Shown piece after piece: positions 26,744 through 36,502 of a stretch of 40,815 nt of DNA (its first letter is position 1; every line of letters starts with the position of its first letter). Where the stretch lies: the NCBI GenBank assembly GCA_023250815.1, contig JAHEZZ010000003.1, positions 1 through 40,815 on the forward strand. The letters run 5' to 3'. The position numbers and the translations under genes were made by a program. The notes under the pieces were generated by a model that did not search any database, was not told the DNA's origin, and saw nothing but the letters and a program-made list of their open reading frames with translations. The stretch is from Bdellovibrionales bacterium. Lineage in GTDB: Bacteria; Bdellovibrionota; Bacteriovoracia; Bacteriovoracales; Bacteriovoracaceae.

Positions 26744-27496
26744 ATGTTTAAAAGTTTTATTATTGTTTTGAGTTTATTTTTGTTTTCTTGTTCTTCAAAG
26801 AGACCAAAAGGAGAAACGGAAGCTGAAATTTTATATAAAGAATCAAAAGCTTTATTTGACGATGGAAAATATATTCAAGCAACTGAAAAATTAAACAGTT
26901 TAAAATCTGAATATCCTTATAGTTTTTACGCAAAACACGCAGAACTTATGCTTGCAGATGTTTTATTTTCTCAAGAAAACTATGTGGAGTCAGCGTCAGC
27001 ATATTTGCTCTTTAGAGAAATGCATCCAAAGTTTGAAAATGCGGAACATGTTGTTTGGAGAATTGCAGAATCATATTTTAAACAATTGCCATCGACCTTT
27101 GATCGTGATCTTTCAATGGCCAATGAAGCGATTAAGTATTATCAGGAAATTATTGATCGATTTTCCTCTGGAGAACACCACAAAGAAGCCAAAGAAAAAA
27201 TAATTCGTTGTTCTGATATGATTCAAAACAAAGAAAAATATATAGCGGATTTTTATTTTAAAACGGATGAATTTTCTTCTGCCAGATACCATTATTTAAT
27301 TATTTTAGATCAATTTAAAGATAATGATTTACGCAAACATTCAATGAAAAGAATCTTAATGGCGTCTTACAATTTGGGAGAATTTAAAGAATGCAAAAAT
27401 TACTACAAGAAATTTTTTGACGATGTAAGGGGTGAGGAAAAAGATGAGTTAAAAGAAATCTATCAACAATGTAAAAATAAACAATTGGAAGATTAG
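26744..27496 (+). CDS. BamD-like TPR lipoprotein
   Basis: LFLFSCSS lipobox and YKESKALFDDGKYIQATEKLNSLKSEYPYSFYAKHAELMLADVLF. Confidence 0.75.
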   Translation: MFKSFIIVLSLFLFSCSSKRPKGETEAEILYKESKALFDDGKYIQATEKLNSLKSEYPYSFYAKHAELMLADVLFSQENYVESASAYLLFREMHPKFENAEHVVWRIAESYFKQLPSTFDRDLSMANEAIKYYQEIIDRFSSGEHHKEAKEKIIRCSDMIQNKEKYIADFYFKTDEFSSARYHYLIILDQFKDNDLRKHSMKRILMASYNLGEFKECKNYYKKFFDDVRGEEKDELKEIYQQCKNKQLED

Positions 27497-27498
27497 TT

Positions 27499-28221
27499 AT
27501 GGATGAAATAAATTTTCAAGCAGCGAATGATGAATATAAAAAAGGTAATATCGAGGCATCGTTGTCGATGTTAGATACCTATGTCCAATCTAGCCCTAAT
27601 GATTCCAAAGCTTATTTTTTACTCGGGACAATTAATCATCACAAGGGGCTTATTGGAAAAGCGATAAAATCATTTAGTAAAGTTTTAGAAATAGAACCGG
27701 CCCACACTGACGCTGCGATTTGCCTTTCAGTTATATATAACGACATAGGAAAATACGATGAGGCGAAAAAGATTTTTGAAAGGGCCAATGAAAGAGTAAA
27801 ATCTAAAAATACAATTAATCAAGTTGATGATCTTCATATTAATAAAAAATTTTCTTTTAAACACTTTGAATTGGCCGAGATGTACTTTACTTATGGTCGA
27901 TTTGAAGAAGCAATGTTTGAATATAATAAGTCATCTATTTTAGATCCAGATAATCTTGATATAAGAATTAAAATTGCAAAAGTGTATTCTAAGAGAGGCT
28001 TTGTAGGAAAGGCCATCGATGAACTTAAGAGGCTTAAGAATGAGTCGCCTGCATATTTACCTGCACGAATTGCCCTTGGGGTTATATACTATGGGAATGG
28101 GAATATTTTAGAAGCGCAACTAGAATGGGAAAAAGTTATTGCCAAAGAACCAAACAACTCGGAAGCTCAGATGTATATGAATTTATCCAAAGCGGCAAAA
28201 GAAACAAATTTTAAACACTAA
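27499..28221 (+). CDS. TPR repeat protein
   Basis: Multiple TPR units (AYFLLGTINHHKGLIGKAIKSFSKVLEIEPAH etc.). Confidence 0.85.
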   Translation: MDEINFQAANDEYKKGNIEASLSMLDTYVQSSPNDSKAYFLLGTINHHKGLIGKAIKSFSKVLEIEPAHTDAAICLSVIYNDIGKYDEAKKIFERANERVKSKNTINQVDDLHINKKFSFKHFELAEMYFTYGRFEEAMFEYNKSSILDPDNLDIRIKIAKVYSKRGFVGKAIDELKRLKNESPAYLPARIALGVIYYGNGNILEAQLEWEKVIAKEPNNSEAQMYMNLSKAAKETNFKH

Positions 28222-28229
28222 ATAACTTT

Positions 28230-28784
28230 TTAAAGTTCTTTGTTTCGTTCATTTGTTGAAGTTGGTGTTTCTGAAGTCGTTTCAATTTTATCAGTGGCCA
28301 CAATCTTGATGCTGGTTCTTTTCTGATCATTAGAAGAATAATTTACAATGTATCTTTTTAGTTCAAGATACATTTTATGTTTAACTTCGAGTTTGTTGTC
28401 CTGTAATACAATCTGTCGTGCTAATTTATTTTTATTATTGATAATGATTGGGGCCTTTAGATTGGCCGACATTTCGGCAACATTTTGCGGTATTGTGAGG
28501 ATGGCAAAAACATTTGCATCAATAAGAGATTCTAGTTCAAGACTGTTCATCTCTGCTGGTAGAAGTTTTATAGAATAATCGGGAATAAAAATACGGGGTT
28601 CAATGATTGGAAACGCTACCGTTGGATCATCACATGATTGAAGCCATAAAATTAAAGTTTGATCTCCAGGATCAACTACGAAAAATTTTTTTAAAGCATC
28701 AAAACCCAGCAACCCTTCTGTAAAGTTAATGCAGTCTTTTTTTTCTACTTCAAGATCACCGAAACGGGTAGTCGTTATTTTCAC
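28230..28784 (-). CDS. fliW: Flagellar assembly factor FliW
   Basis: TRFGDLEVEKKDCINFTEGLLGFDALKKFFVVD; adjacent to csrA; GTG start with GGAGG upstream. Confidence 0.92.
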   Translation of the reverse strand: MKITTTRFGDLEVEKKDCINFTEGLLGFDALKKFFVVDPGDQTLILWLQSCDDPTVAFPIIEPRIFIPDYSIKLLPAEMNSLELESLIDANVFAILTIPQNVAEMSANLKAPIIINNKNKLARQIVLQDNKLEVKHKMYLELKRYIVNYSSNDQKRTSIKIVATDKIETTSETPTSTNERNKEL

Positions 28785-28874
28785 TTCCTGCCTCCAGATT
28801 CATTTCACCAGCGCATCATGGCCGGTGGCCCAATCTATTTTAGCAATCGGTCACCTGAAAGTGCAAGTAGGAAT

Positions 28875-29105
28875 TTATTTCTTGTGAAGTTCGTGGCTCA
28901 GTTTGTCAATATCGCCAAGATCGCTTTTTGATGCTTCAACGTTTTGATCCTGAATTGCCTTGTAAACTTCTTCTCTGTGAATCTTGGTTTCTTTTGGGGC
29001 ATTAATTCCAAGTCGAACTTGTTTGCCTTTTATCTGTACGACAACAATTTTAATATTGTCATCTATTGTAATGCTCTCTCCAAGCTTCCGTGTCAAAACT
29101 AGCAT
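28875..29105 (-). CDS. csrA: Carbon storage regulator CsrA
   Basis: [48 protein letters not shown]; start at 29105 rather than 29156. Confidence 0.97.
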   Translation of the reverse strand: MLVLTRKLGESITIDDNIKIVVVQIKGKQVRLGINAPKETKIHREEVYKAIQDQNVEASKSDLGDIDKLSHELHKK

Positions 29106-29206
29106 GCCAACCTCAAATCTACGAGAACCGTCCTGATTAAATCTCGAAAGGATCATATATTATCTTACAAATTAATTTGCAAGTGAAAACTTGTTGTCCG
29201 CAGATG

Positions 29207-30247
29207 CTATCTTAGAAAATCCAAAAGTGTTTTGTTCATCATCGCATTGCTTGATTGATAGGTCGTTCGTAATACACTTTGTTGTTTTTCGATATCGCTG
29301 AAAACTTCGGCAATATCAGCATCAATTAATTTACTTTTTTGTGCGGCATTGTTTACGTTATCGCCATGAATGGAATCTTTTGTCATATCAATAGAGGTTA
29401 TAATAGACCCAACCCGAGTTCTTAGAGTAATAAGCCTGCTGATGTTTTCATCAAAGTGTTCCAGTAGTTCGTGAATGATTTTTGAGTTATTTGTTTCAAG
29501 CGCAGTATTTAGATTTGTCAGAATTCCAAATAAATTATTTTCTTTTGTAAATTTATTTGATCCCGTATCAACGGTGTCAACCGAGGCCAAGTCACGATTG
29601 TTTTCCAGCGGCCCAGAATTAATTGTTTCTTTATCCCCTTTTAAATCTAAAGTGTCTCTAATTGCTTTGACGGGGCTTTCGTTTAGTTTGGTTGAGGAAT
29701 TGGAATTGTAAAATATTTCATATCCGTTGAGATTGGCAGGAATAAAAAAATCTTTAGAAATTTCTAAATGAACATGTCCTTTGTCGCCCAGGTAGTCTCC
29801 AAATTCATTAAATGGTGGGTTTAAAGTTGAATGTCCGGCAAAGATATAACGATTGCCAACCCTGGTGTTGGCTACGGCAAGGGCTTGGTTATAAATTTGT
29901 TTAATTTCATTGCTAACATTTTTTCTAATATTGTCATCATAAAAATCTGATGATTGTTGAAGGGCAATTTCTTTTGCTTTTAGGAGCATTTCCCCAAGCT
30001 GTTCTAAAACTTTATCGGCGGTATTTAGTTGAAGAGTGGCAAAGTCAGCGTTTCTCATATATTGTCGATTGTCAGTAGAAGATGATGTAAGGTGCAGGGC
30101 TTCGACATTGGCAATCGGATTATCAGAAGGGCGATTGATGTTGAGTAAGCTAGAGCCTTTCATTTGTAAATCTTCAAGATGTTTTTTGGCCTTCCCAATG
30201 GAATAGTTTACTGCATGTGTGTTGCTATTTTCAGAAACTCTAGTCAT
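29207..30247 (-). CDS. flgL: Flagellar hook-associated protein FlgL
   Basis: Flagellin/FlgL-type N- and C-termini; adjacent to flgK. Confidence 0.9.
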   Translation of the reverse strand: MTRVSENSNTHAVNYSIGKAKKHLEDLQMKGSSLLNINRPSDNPIANVEALHLTSSSTDNRQYMRNADFATLQLNTADKVLEQLGEMLLKAKEIALQQSSDFYDDNIRKNVSNEIKQIYNQALAVANTRVGNRYIFAGHSTLNPPFNEFGDYLGDKGHVHLEISKDFFIPANLNGYEIFYNSNSSTKLNESPVKAIRDTLDLKGDKETINSGPLENNRDLASVDTVDTGSNKFTKENNLFGILTNLNTALETNNSKIIHELLEHFDENISRLITLRTRVGSIITSIDMTKDSIHGDNVNNAAQKSKLIDADIAEVFSDIEKQQSVLRTTYQSSNAMMNKTLLDFLR

Positions 30248-30254
30248 AAATTCC

Positions 30255-31718
30255 TTAACGTTTCAAATTCAAAACAGTATCAAACATTTCATCGGCCGTT
30301 TTTAGCATTTTTGCAGAGGCTTCATAGGCATGTTGGAATTTCATTAAATTGGCCGTTTCTTCATCTATCGAAACTCCCGCAAGTCTTTCTCTTAATGACT
30401 TTGCCTGTGTCCAAATACCTTCAGATTGTTCAGCATCAATTTTTGCTTTGCCAGACAAAACTCCAATGCGCCCAACTGAAGATAAATATTGTTCTTCAAC
30501 TGTTTTGGTGCCTTCTGAAAAAATTTTTTCATGTTGTAGTTTTGAAATGGCCAAAGAAATTCTGTTATCCCCTGGGCTATTTGGATTTATTGCAGTGATA
30601 ATATTGCTGATGTCGTCTTTGACTTCATCGCTGAGTTCAATCTTTAATGCCGCCTCCAGACGCTCATCTGGTGCTTTAAAAAAATTAATATTGGTAGTTT
30701 TACCCTTGCTGTCAAATTGAATAGGATCGCCCTCTGGCCCAATTCTGATGGCACGATTTACATATCCTTTGCGGTGAATGGCATTGGTTGTTTGAACAAC
30801 TTCGTAGGCAATATCATCAATCTCTTTTTTAAAATTTGCGATATCTTCGCTTCGAGTTTTTATTAATGAAGAAATTCGGCCGCCGCTCATCTTGTGTCCA
30901 ATGGACACCGTCGGTCTTTCTTTTAGAAAAACTTGAACACTGCCATCTGAGCCATAGGGGGAATCTTCTTTCCCTACCCGTCCGGCGGCAAGCTCTTGCA
31001 CCGTTGTGCCAGAAATAATTGTGCCAACACCAATAATATTAACTGTAAATTGGCCCTTGGTATCCAAGTAAGTATTAGTTCCAAATGATTCAGATAAATT
31101 TCTTACTAAAAGATCTCGCTGATCTTTTAAGTCTGAGACCTTATCGCCAGAGGCCTCCATGTTGGTGATGGTATTATTGAGCCGTGCTATGTTGTTAATC
31201 ATAACATTGACGTCATCAATTTCTTGAACGAGCTTTGTATCCATGCTGGCGGTAATTTCGTTTAAACTTTCTCTTGTTCTTTTGAAGTCTTTAACAACAA
31301 TTTTAGCGGAGTCTCTTACAACGGATCTAATCGTTTCATTTTCCGGCTGATTTGAGAGCTCTCTGAAGGCATTATAGAATCTGTTTAAAATAGTATTTAG
31401 TCCTTCAGAATTTATTTCCGAAAAAACTTGTTCAACTTGTTCTAAGTGTGATGCCTTTGTTTCATTAAAGTTATGTTCTGAAATAGCCCCCTCTAATCGT
31501 TTGTCGATATAAATATCATTAAATCTTGTAATGCCGCTTACTCGAACACCTGAGCCTTGAACCATCCCATTTTTAAGGGTTGGCATATTATTAGTTTGGA
31601 TAAGGCGTTGACGGGAAAAGCCCTCAGTATTTACGTTAGATAAATTATGGCCAGTGGTCTCAATCCCTGTTTTTGAAGCAGAAAGACCAGATCGACCAAC
31701 ACTTAATAAATCTGCCAA
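30255..31718 (-). CDS. flgK: Flagellar hook-associated protein FlgK
   Basis: MADLLSVGRSGLSASKTGIETTGHNLSNVNTEGFSRQRL; C-terminal EETANLMKFQHAYEASAKMLKTADEMFDTVL. Confidence 0.95.
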   Translation of the reverse strand: MADLLSVGRSGLSASKTGIETTGHNLSNVNTEGFSRQRLIQTNNMPTLKNGMVQGSGVRVSGITRFNDIYIDKRLEGAISEHNFNETKASHLEQVEQVFSEINSEGLNTILNRFYNAFRELSNQPENETIRSVVRDSAKIVVKDFKRTRESLNEITASMDTKLVQEIDDVNVMINNIARLNNTITNMEASGDKVSDLKDQRDLLVRNLSESFGTNTYLDTKGQFTVNIIGVGTIISGTTVQELAAGRVGKEDSPYGSDGSVQVFLKERPTVSIGHKMSGGRISSLIKTRSEDIANFKKEIDDIAYEVVQTTNAIHRKGYVNRAIRIGPEGDPIQFDSKGKTTNINFFKAPDERLEAALKIELSDEVKDDISNIITAINPNSPGDNRISLAISKLQHEKIFSEGTKTVEEQYLSSVGRIGVLSGKAKIDAEQSEGIWTQAKSLRERLAGVSIDEETANLMKFQHAYEASAKMLKTADEMFDTVLNLKR

Positions 31719-31728
31719 CCGGCCCTCC

Positions 31729-32235
31729 TTACTCCATCTTGATTGCGTTTAGTTTGGCGGTACCTTTTGCATTATAAGTGGAAAAACTTTTTGTTCCTGC
31801 AACTTGTTGTCTGATATCTCTGAGCGAATTTATGGCCTTATTTATAAAAAGTTGGTTCTTTTTATTTTGTTTTTGGATTTTTTCAATGAGATCAATCAAA
31901 AGAGTATTAAATCGAAAGAGATATTTATTGCTTATTTCAATCTCTGTATTTAGCATTAAGTCTAATAATTGCGAGACATTTTCAATTTTTTTATTTTCTA
32001 GGTCTTTGTTAATGTCGTCAATTATTTCACTTCTCATTTTTTCAAGCCTTCCGATAGTTTCAATGACTACAATTTTTTCCTTGGTTTTTTGTTCAAGCTT
32101 TTCAATCTCGGAAGAAAGTAAACAGATATACTCATCACAGGTTAGGTTAAATAATTCATTATGTTGTTCACAGAGATACTTCCATACTTCAGTGACTCGA
32201 AAGTAATATATTTTTAATTTATCTGAACTTATCAT
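31729..32235 (-). CDS. FlgN-like flagellar export chaperone
   Basis: Coiled-coil-rich 168 aa ORF located between flgM and flgK; family assigned mainly from position. Confidence 0.55.
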   Translation of the reverse strand: MISSDKLKIYYFRVTEVWKYLCEQHNELFNLTCDEYICLLSSEIEKLEQKTKEKIVVIETIGRLEKMRSEIIDDINKDLENKKIENVSQLLDLMLNTEIEISNKYLFRFNTLLIDLIEKIQKQNKKNQLFINKAINSLRDIRQQVAGTKSFSTYNAKGTAKLNAIKME

Positions 32236-32237
32236 AT

Positions 32238-32573
32238 TTAAAACTCGTTTGTTAAAATTTTATCTGCCAATGCATCGTAATCAACGGAGTATGTTCCATT
32301 TTCAATTCTTTTTTTGAGGTCTGCTATTTTCGCACTGTTGTCGATCGACGGAGCGGCATCAACTGCTCCTTTTATTCTTGCGAAGTCTTTTATTGAATCG
32401 GGGATATCAACCTTGACGTCATCTTTGGTGATTTGATCTATTTCTGTTTTTCGTTCTGAAGAGTTTCTAGAAAGTTGATTTGAACCTGGGCCTGAGGGCC
32501 CTCTTGTTCTGATATCTTTGTTATTGCCAGGGAAGAAACCAGAACGTTGTGTTGAATTTTCAATTGCGCTCAT
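32238..32573 (-). CDS. flgM: Anti-sigma-28 factor FlgM
   Basis: C-terminal KIADLKKRIENGTYSVDYDALADKIL typical of FlgM. Confidence 0.85.
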   Translation of the reverse strand: MSAIENSTQRSGFFPGNNKDIRTRGPSGPGSNQLSRNSSERKTEIDQITKDDVKVDIPDSIKDFARIKGAVDAAPSIDNSAKIADLKKRIENGTYSVDYDALADKILTNEF

Positions 32574-32961
32574 TTCTAACTCCTGTTTTATTTATGTGGG
32601 CATTCTGTGTTTTTAAATAAGCATCATAGTTTTCTTTGTTGCGAAATTTGGCCGGATACATTTGATCTAAAATCATTTTCTTTATGCCGATGCCATCTTC
32701 TGCACTGGCGGTTTTTGATCTTTGTTCATTGAGTAGTGAGTTGTAGTAATCTTCAGCCGTGGAACCTTCTTCTTTTCCTGTGGTTTTTTCCATTTCTTTA
32801 TACATCATCTCTGTAAATTGAGATTCCATACCTTCGGCCATCTCTAAATAAGGCTTAGGAACGTATTCATAACCGCTTTTCTTTTTGATTGAATCGATAG
32901 CATTTAAATGTGGAGCACTTTCAATTTTCATACGACCATCCTGGTCTAATTTAGGAATCAT
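32560..32961 (-). CDS. FlgJ rod-binding domain protein (no muramidase domain)
   Basis: MAEGMESQFTEMMYKEMEKT...YYNSLLNEQ...GIGIKKMILDQMYP. Confidence 0.75.
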   Translation of the reverse strand: MIPKLDQDGRMKIESAPHLNAIDSIKKKSGYEYVPKPYLEMAEGMESQFTEMMYKEMEKTTGKEEGSTAEDYYNSLLNEQRSKTASAEDGIGIKKMILDQMYPAKFRNKENYDAYLKTQNAHINKTGVRNERN

Positions 32962-33043
32962 CTTCCTCGTTATATTTTAACATAAATCGATATTCAAAGT
33001 TTTTAGTCAGCTATACAGGAGACTTTTTTTCCCACCTTAAATA

Positions 33044-34054
33044 TTAAATCATTTCAATTTCTGCATTTAAAGCTCCATTTCTTTTAAGTGCTTGAAATAT
33101 CGAAATTAAGTCTTCTGGGGTTGCTCCCATGGAATTGAGGCCTTTTACAAGATCATTAAGCGTGGCCTTTTTATCCATATAAATAAGCGAGTCTCCCTTT
33201 TTTTTGCTGCCACTTCCTCCGGCATCTCCGGCGACTTCAATAGTCAATTCTCCATGAGAGATGGCTACTGGCCTTAAGACAATTTCACCGCCGACAACTA
33301 CTGTTCCTGTTCTTTCATTAATTACAATCTTTGATATTTGATCTGCGTTGACCTTAAAATTTTCAATGATTGATATAAGCTGTACAAGATTTCGTTGATA
33401 ATTAACGGGGACAATAAGATCAATAGTGGCAGAGTCTTTTGCCATTGCAAACTTTCCGCCGAGTTCTTCATTTAATATTTTTTCAATTCTTGCGGCAGTC
33501 GTAAAGTCGGGATTGTTAATGGCCAGGCGTAAGGATTGTTTTTTTTCAAAGTCAGAAATAATTTCCTTTTCGACAATGCCACCAGAAGGAATATTTCCCG
33601 AAGTTGCAAATTTAGCACCTTGTTTTAGGCCACCAATTGAAACGGGCCCGCTGGCAATAGCGTAAACTTGGCCATCGCCTCCTTTTAGGGGGGTGACCAA
33701 TAGGCTTCCACCTGCAAGCGAACTAGCATCTCCGATAGAGGATATTAGAACATCAATTTTTTGTCCGCTTTTTGCAAATGAGGAAATATTTGCGGTAACA
33801 ATAACTGCAGCGACATTTTTAGACGAAATTTCTTTTTGTGGGTTGAGCCCTAGTTTTTGAAACATTTTTTTTAAAGAGGTGTCGGTAATTTCACCTCCGC
33901 CGTCCCCTGTGCCATTTAGTCCAATGACTAACCCGTAACCAATGATGGGATTATCTCGCACTCCTTTTATGCTAATAAGGTCTTTAATTCGACTATCGGC
34001 ACTGAAGGTTGTCTCTGAAAAGGTAATCAAAAGAAGAATTAAAAATAGTTTCAT
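33044..34054 (-). CDS. flgI: Flagellar P-ring protein FlgI
   Basis: RIKDLISIKGVRDNPIIGYGLVIGLNGTGDGG; C-terminal LNDLVKGLNSMGATPEDLISIFQALKRNGALNAE. Confidence 0.97.
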   Translation of the reverse strand: MKLFLILLLITFSETTFSADSRIKDLISIKGVRDNPIIGYGLVIGLNGTGDGGGEITDTSLKKMFQKLGLNPQKEISSKNVAAVIVTANISSFAKSGQKIDVLISSIGDASSLAGGSLLVTPLKGGDGQVYAIASGPVSIGGLKQGAKFATSGNIPSGGIVEKEIISDFEKKQSLRLAINNPDFTTAARIEKILNEELGGKFAMAKDSATIDLIVPVNYQRNLVQLISIIENFKVNADQISKIVINERTGTVVVGGEIVLRPVAISHGELTIEVAGDAGGSGSKKKGDSLIYMDKKATLNDLVKGLNSMGATPEDLISIFQALKRNGALNAEIEMI

Positions 34055-34057
34055 ACG

Positions 34058-34801
34058 CTACCTTACGACATTAACAGTCGTTTCTAATATGTTGTTTGAA
34101 TCGATAGAATCTTCTGTGCTAACGTCTTTTCTTGAAACTAGCGCTTGTATCTCCACCGCTTTTTTATTTCCTTTATAGAGAATGGTCTTACGCCCCCTAA
34201 GGAGAAGATGATCGCGGTTAATTTCTTCAATAATGACGCTTGAAATTTTGTCGACAACTTGCTCTTCTGCTGCTGGTGTTTCTTCTTTTTCTTTTGGCTT
34301 TTTGGCTTTTTCGGTACTTGCAGCAGCTTCACCTTCTTTTTCTGGTTTTGCTTTTTTGGGTGCATCTGGAAAGGCTTTTTTCAAGGCGGCGGTGATTTCA
34401 TTTTTTAGTTCAGCTTTTACATTTATTAAAACAATGTCACCGTTTCTTTTTTTACTGTCCTCTGAAAAGAGAAAGGCATTAGAATCATTGGCAACCCATA
34501 AACTGCCCTCTGGTTTGCTATCGACAAGATCTTCAGAGGTGTATCGTTTCTTAATAAGTTCTTGGGGGAGATACTGTCTTTTAACTGCAGGGTGATAGTT
34601 TTTAGTGTCTTCAGTGTTCCCTCTTTGATCGTTGAATTGTTTATTTTTAGATATCATTTTGGGATTGCGGTAAAGATCAAATTTATCTTTCTTTTTAAAT
34701 TTTCCTTGATCGTTTTCTTTGTCAATTTGATCATAAACTCGATTGACATATCCACTACATGCTGCGAGCTGGAAAATTAAAATTATAAAAAGAGATCTCA
34801 T
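34058..34801 (-). CDS. flgH: Flagellar L-ring protein FlgH with Ala/Lys/Glu-rich insertion
   Basis: Lipobox LAAC, GSLW...NGDIVLINVKAELKNE, DHLLLRGRKTI; position between flgA and flgI. Confidence 0.85.
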   Translation of the reverse strand: MRSLFIILIFQLAACSGYVNRVYDQIDKENDQGKFKKKDKFDLYRNPKMISKNKQFNDQRGNTEDTKNYHPAVKRQYLPQELIKKRYTSEDLVDSKPEGSLWVANDSNAFLFSEDSKKRNGDIVLINVKAELKNEITAALKKAFPDAPKKAKPEKEGEAAASTEKAKKPKEKEETPAAEEQVVDKISSVIIEEINRDHLLLRGRKTILYKGNKKAVEIQALVSRKDVSTEDSIDSNNILETTVNVVR

Positions 34802-35646
34802 AATTGCACTTCCACCTGGTTAAAGTCTTTTATAATTCCAGAGAGTTCTTTTTTGTTAGCTGTTCTTACTCTGATTGATTCTCCATATTTTCCATTGGCC
34901 ATTGCTTGACCGCGGTTAGTAATTGAGAGGAGATCATTTTTAAGAATGACTTCAACAGTGTTGCCCTGTCTTACGAGATAGTTTTTTACCAATAGTTCAT
35001 TTTTAAGTGCCATATCTTTTGTTATTTTTGTTGCCGCTCTGTAAAACTTAACTTTGTCAAAATCGGCGAAATATATTTGTGGGTCGGCAGTGTAAATTTC
35101 TGTTTTTTGGAAATTGGACTCGGAAAGAGGTGAATCAATATCAAAAATGTTATCTTTTGCTTTTAGGTAAGTGATCTTTTTTTGAAAGGTAGAACTGACC
35201 CATATCTCTTTTTGTTTTTCGTTGTCTTTTAAAATGATCTTAAAAGTTTTTTTCCCAGGTTGATCACAACTGTTGCATTCGACTCTTACCAGGTCAAAAT
35301 TATTAGCGACTTTAGACGAATTATTAAAAGAAGTGTTTTGAAAAGAGAAGTCAAGCGCTGTTTGATTAAGGTGTTTTTGAAGATTGATAATTTTAATATT
35401 TTCATTTTTAAAAATAATCCCTTTGCTTGGCATATCTTCTGCGAGGTAGCTTGTTGGAATTACGCCCTCGAGTGAACTTAGGCGATCTGTAAAATCAACC
35501 AAGTCATTTTCTTTGCAATCTTTTATGATTGTATTTTCAATACTTGGAAAAAAAGTTTTTCCCAATTTTAAATATGTTTCCTGCGGTGAAATTTCACATC
35601 CAAAGACATTCAGAGAAAAAAAACTAAATAAAAAAATCTTTTTCAT
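34798..35646 (-). CDS. flgA: Flagellar P-ring assembly chaperone FlgA
   Basis: C-terminal VKNYLVRQGNTVEVILKNDLLSITNRGQAMANGKYGESIRVRTANKKELSGII. Confidence 0.88.
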   Translation of the reverse strand: MKKIFLFSFFSLNVFGCEISPQETYLKLGKTFFPSIENTIIKDCKENDLVDFTDRLSSLEGVIPTSYLAEDMPSKGIIFKNENIKIINLQKHLNQTALDFSFQNTSFNNSSKVANNFDLVRVECNSCDQPGKKTFKIILKDNEKQKEIWVSSTFQKKITYLKAKDNIFDIDSPLSESNFQKTEIYTADPQIYFADFDKVKFYRAATKITKDMALKNELLVKNYLVRQGNTVEVILKNDLLSITNRGQAMANGKYGESIRVRTANKKELSGIIKDFNQVEVQL

Positions 35647-35647
35647 T

Positions 35648-36502
35648 TTACCTTATATTGTTTACGGTTTGTAACATTTGATCGGCCGCCCCCATTACTT
35701 TTGCATTCATTTCGTAGGCCCTTTGCGCTCTAATTAAATCAGTCATCTCTGTCATAATGCTTACGTTAGAAGATTCTAGCGTCCCTTGCATTATGCTGCC
35801 GGCGCCATTTGTTCCGGGATTGTTTTGAGTTGGAGCTCCACTCGAAGCAGTGACTTGATATAAATTACCTCCAGCTGATTTTAGCCCAACAGGATTTGTC
35901 AAAATGAATACTGGTATAACTCCAACATTTGAAGGTTCAATTTGATCCCTGATGTAGGCGTCAACATTTCCATTCTCAGTTATATTTATACTTGAAATAT
36001 TTGTTGGAAATGTAATTCCTGGAAAAACTTTGTGGCCCTGTTTGGTTACCAGCGTACCGGTTGCATCAACTTGAAATGCTCCGTCTCTCGTATAGCGAAC
36101 TTCATTATTCGGTAGGATTATTCCAAAAAAGCCTTCGCCATTTATCATCAAGTCAAAAGGATTATTGGTGATTTGTGGAGATCCAGTGCTAAACTCTTTT
36201 CTTGTTGCTGATACTTTTGCACCTGAGCCGATTTGAATCCCAACATTATAATTTGTATCTGATCCTGATCTTGCTCCTGGCTCGGTGATTGTTTGATAAA
36301 GAAGGTCGTCAAATTCAGTTCTGCCTTTTTTAAACCCGACAGTATTTACGTTGGCAATGTTGTTTGAAATGGTATTGACATTCATTTCTTGTGCCGCCAT
36401 GCCCGTAGAAGCTGTGTGGAGTGCTCTTATTTGCGCTTGCACGGTGTGAAAGTTTAAAAATGCTAAAAGGGTGAATAAAATTTTAAAATTTAGTGATTTC
36501 AT
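35648..36502 (-). CDS. flgG: Flagellar basal-body rod protein FlgG with N-terminal extension
   Basis: ALHTASTGMAAQEMNVNTISNNIANVNTVGFKKGRTEFDDLLYQ; C-terminal NVSIMTEMTDLIRAQRAYEMNAKVMGAADQMLQTVNNIR. Confidence 0.95.
   Translation of the reverse strand: MKSLNFKILFTLLAFLNFHTVQAQIRALHTASTGMAAQEMNVNTISNNIANVNTVGFKKGRTEFDDLLYQTITEPGARSGSDTNYNVGIQIGSGAKVSATRKEFSTGSPQITNNPFDLMINGEGFFGIILPNNEVRYTRDGAFQVDATGTLVTKQGHKVFPGITFPTNISSINITENGNVDAYIRDQIEPSNVGVIPVFILTNPVGLKSAGGNLYQVTASSGAPTQNNPGTNGAGSIMQGTLESSNVSIMTEMTDLIRAQRAYEMNAKVMGAADQMLQTVNNIR

Noticed and set aside
29475-32206. + strand ORFs antisense to flgL, flgK and flgN
   Set aside because: Flagellar genes on the minus strand are clear; opposite-strand ORFs show no homology-like motifs.
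34138-34595. Lys-rich and Ser/Phe-rich ORFs overlapping flgH
   Set aside because: Frame-shifted readings of the Ala/Lys/Glu-rich flgH insertion.
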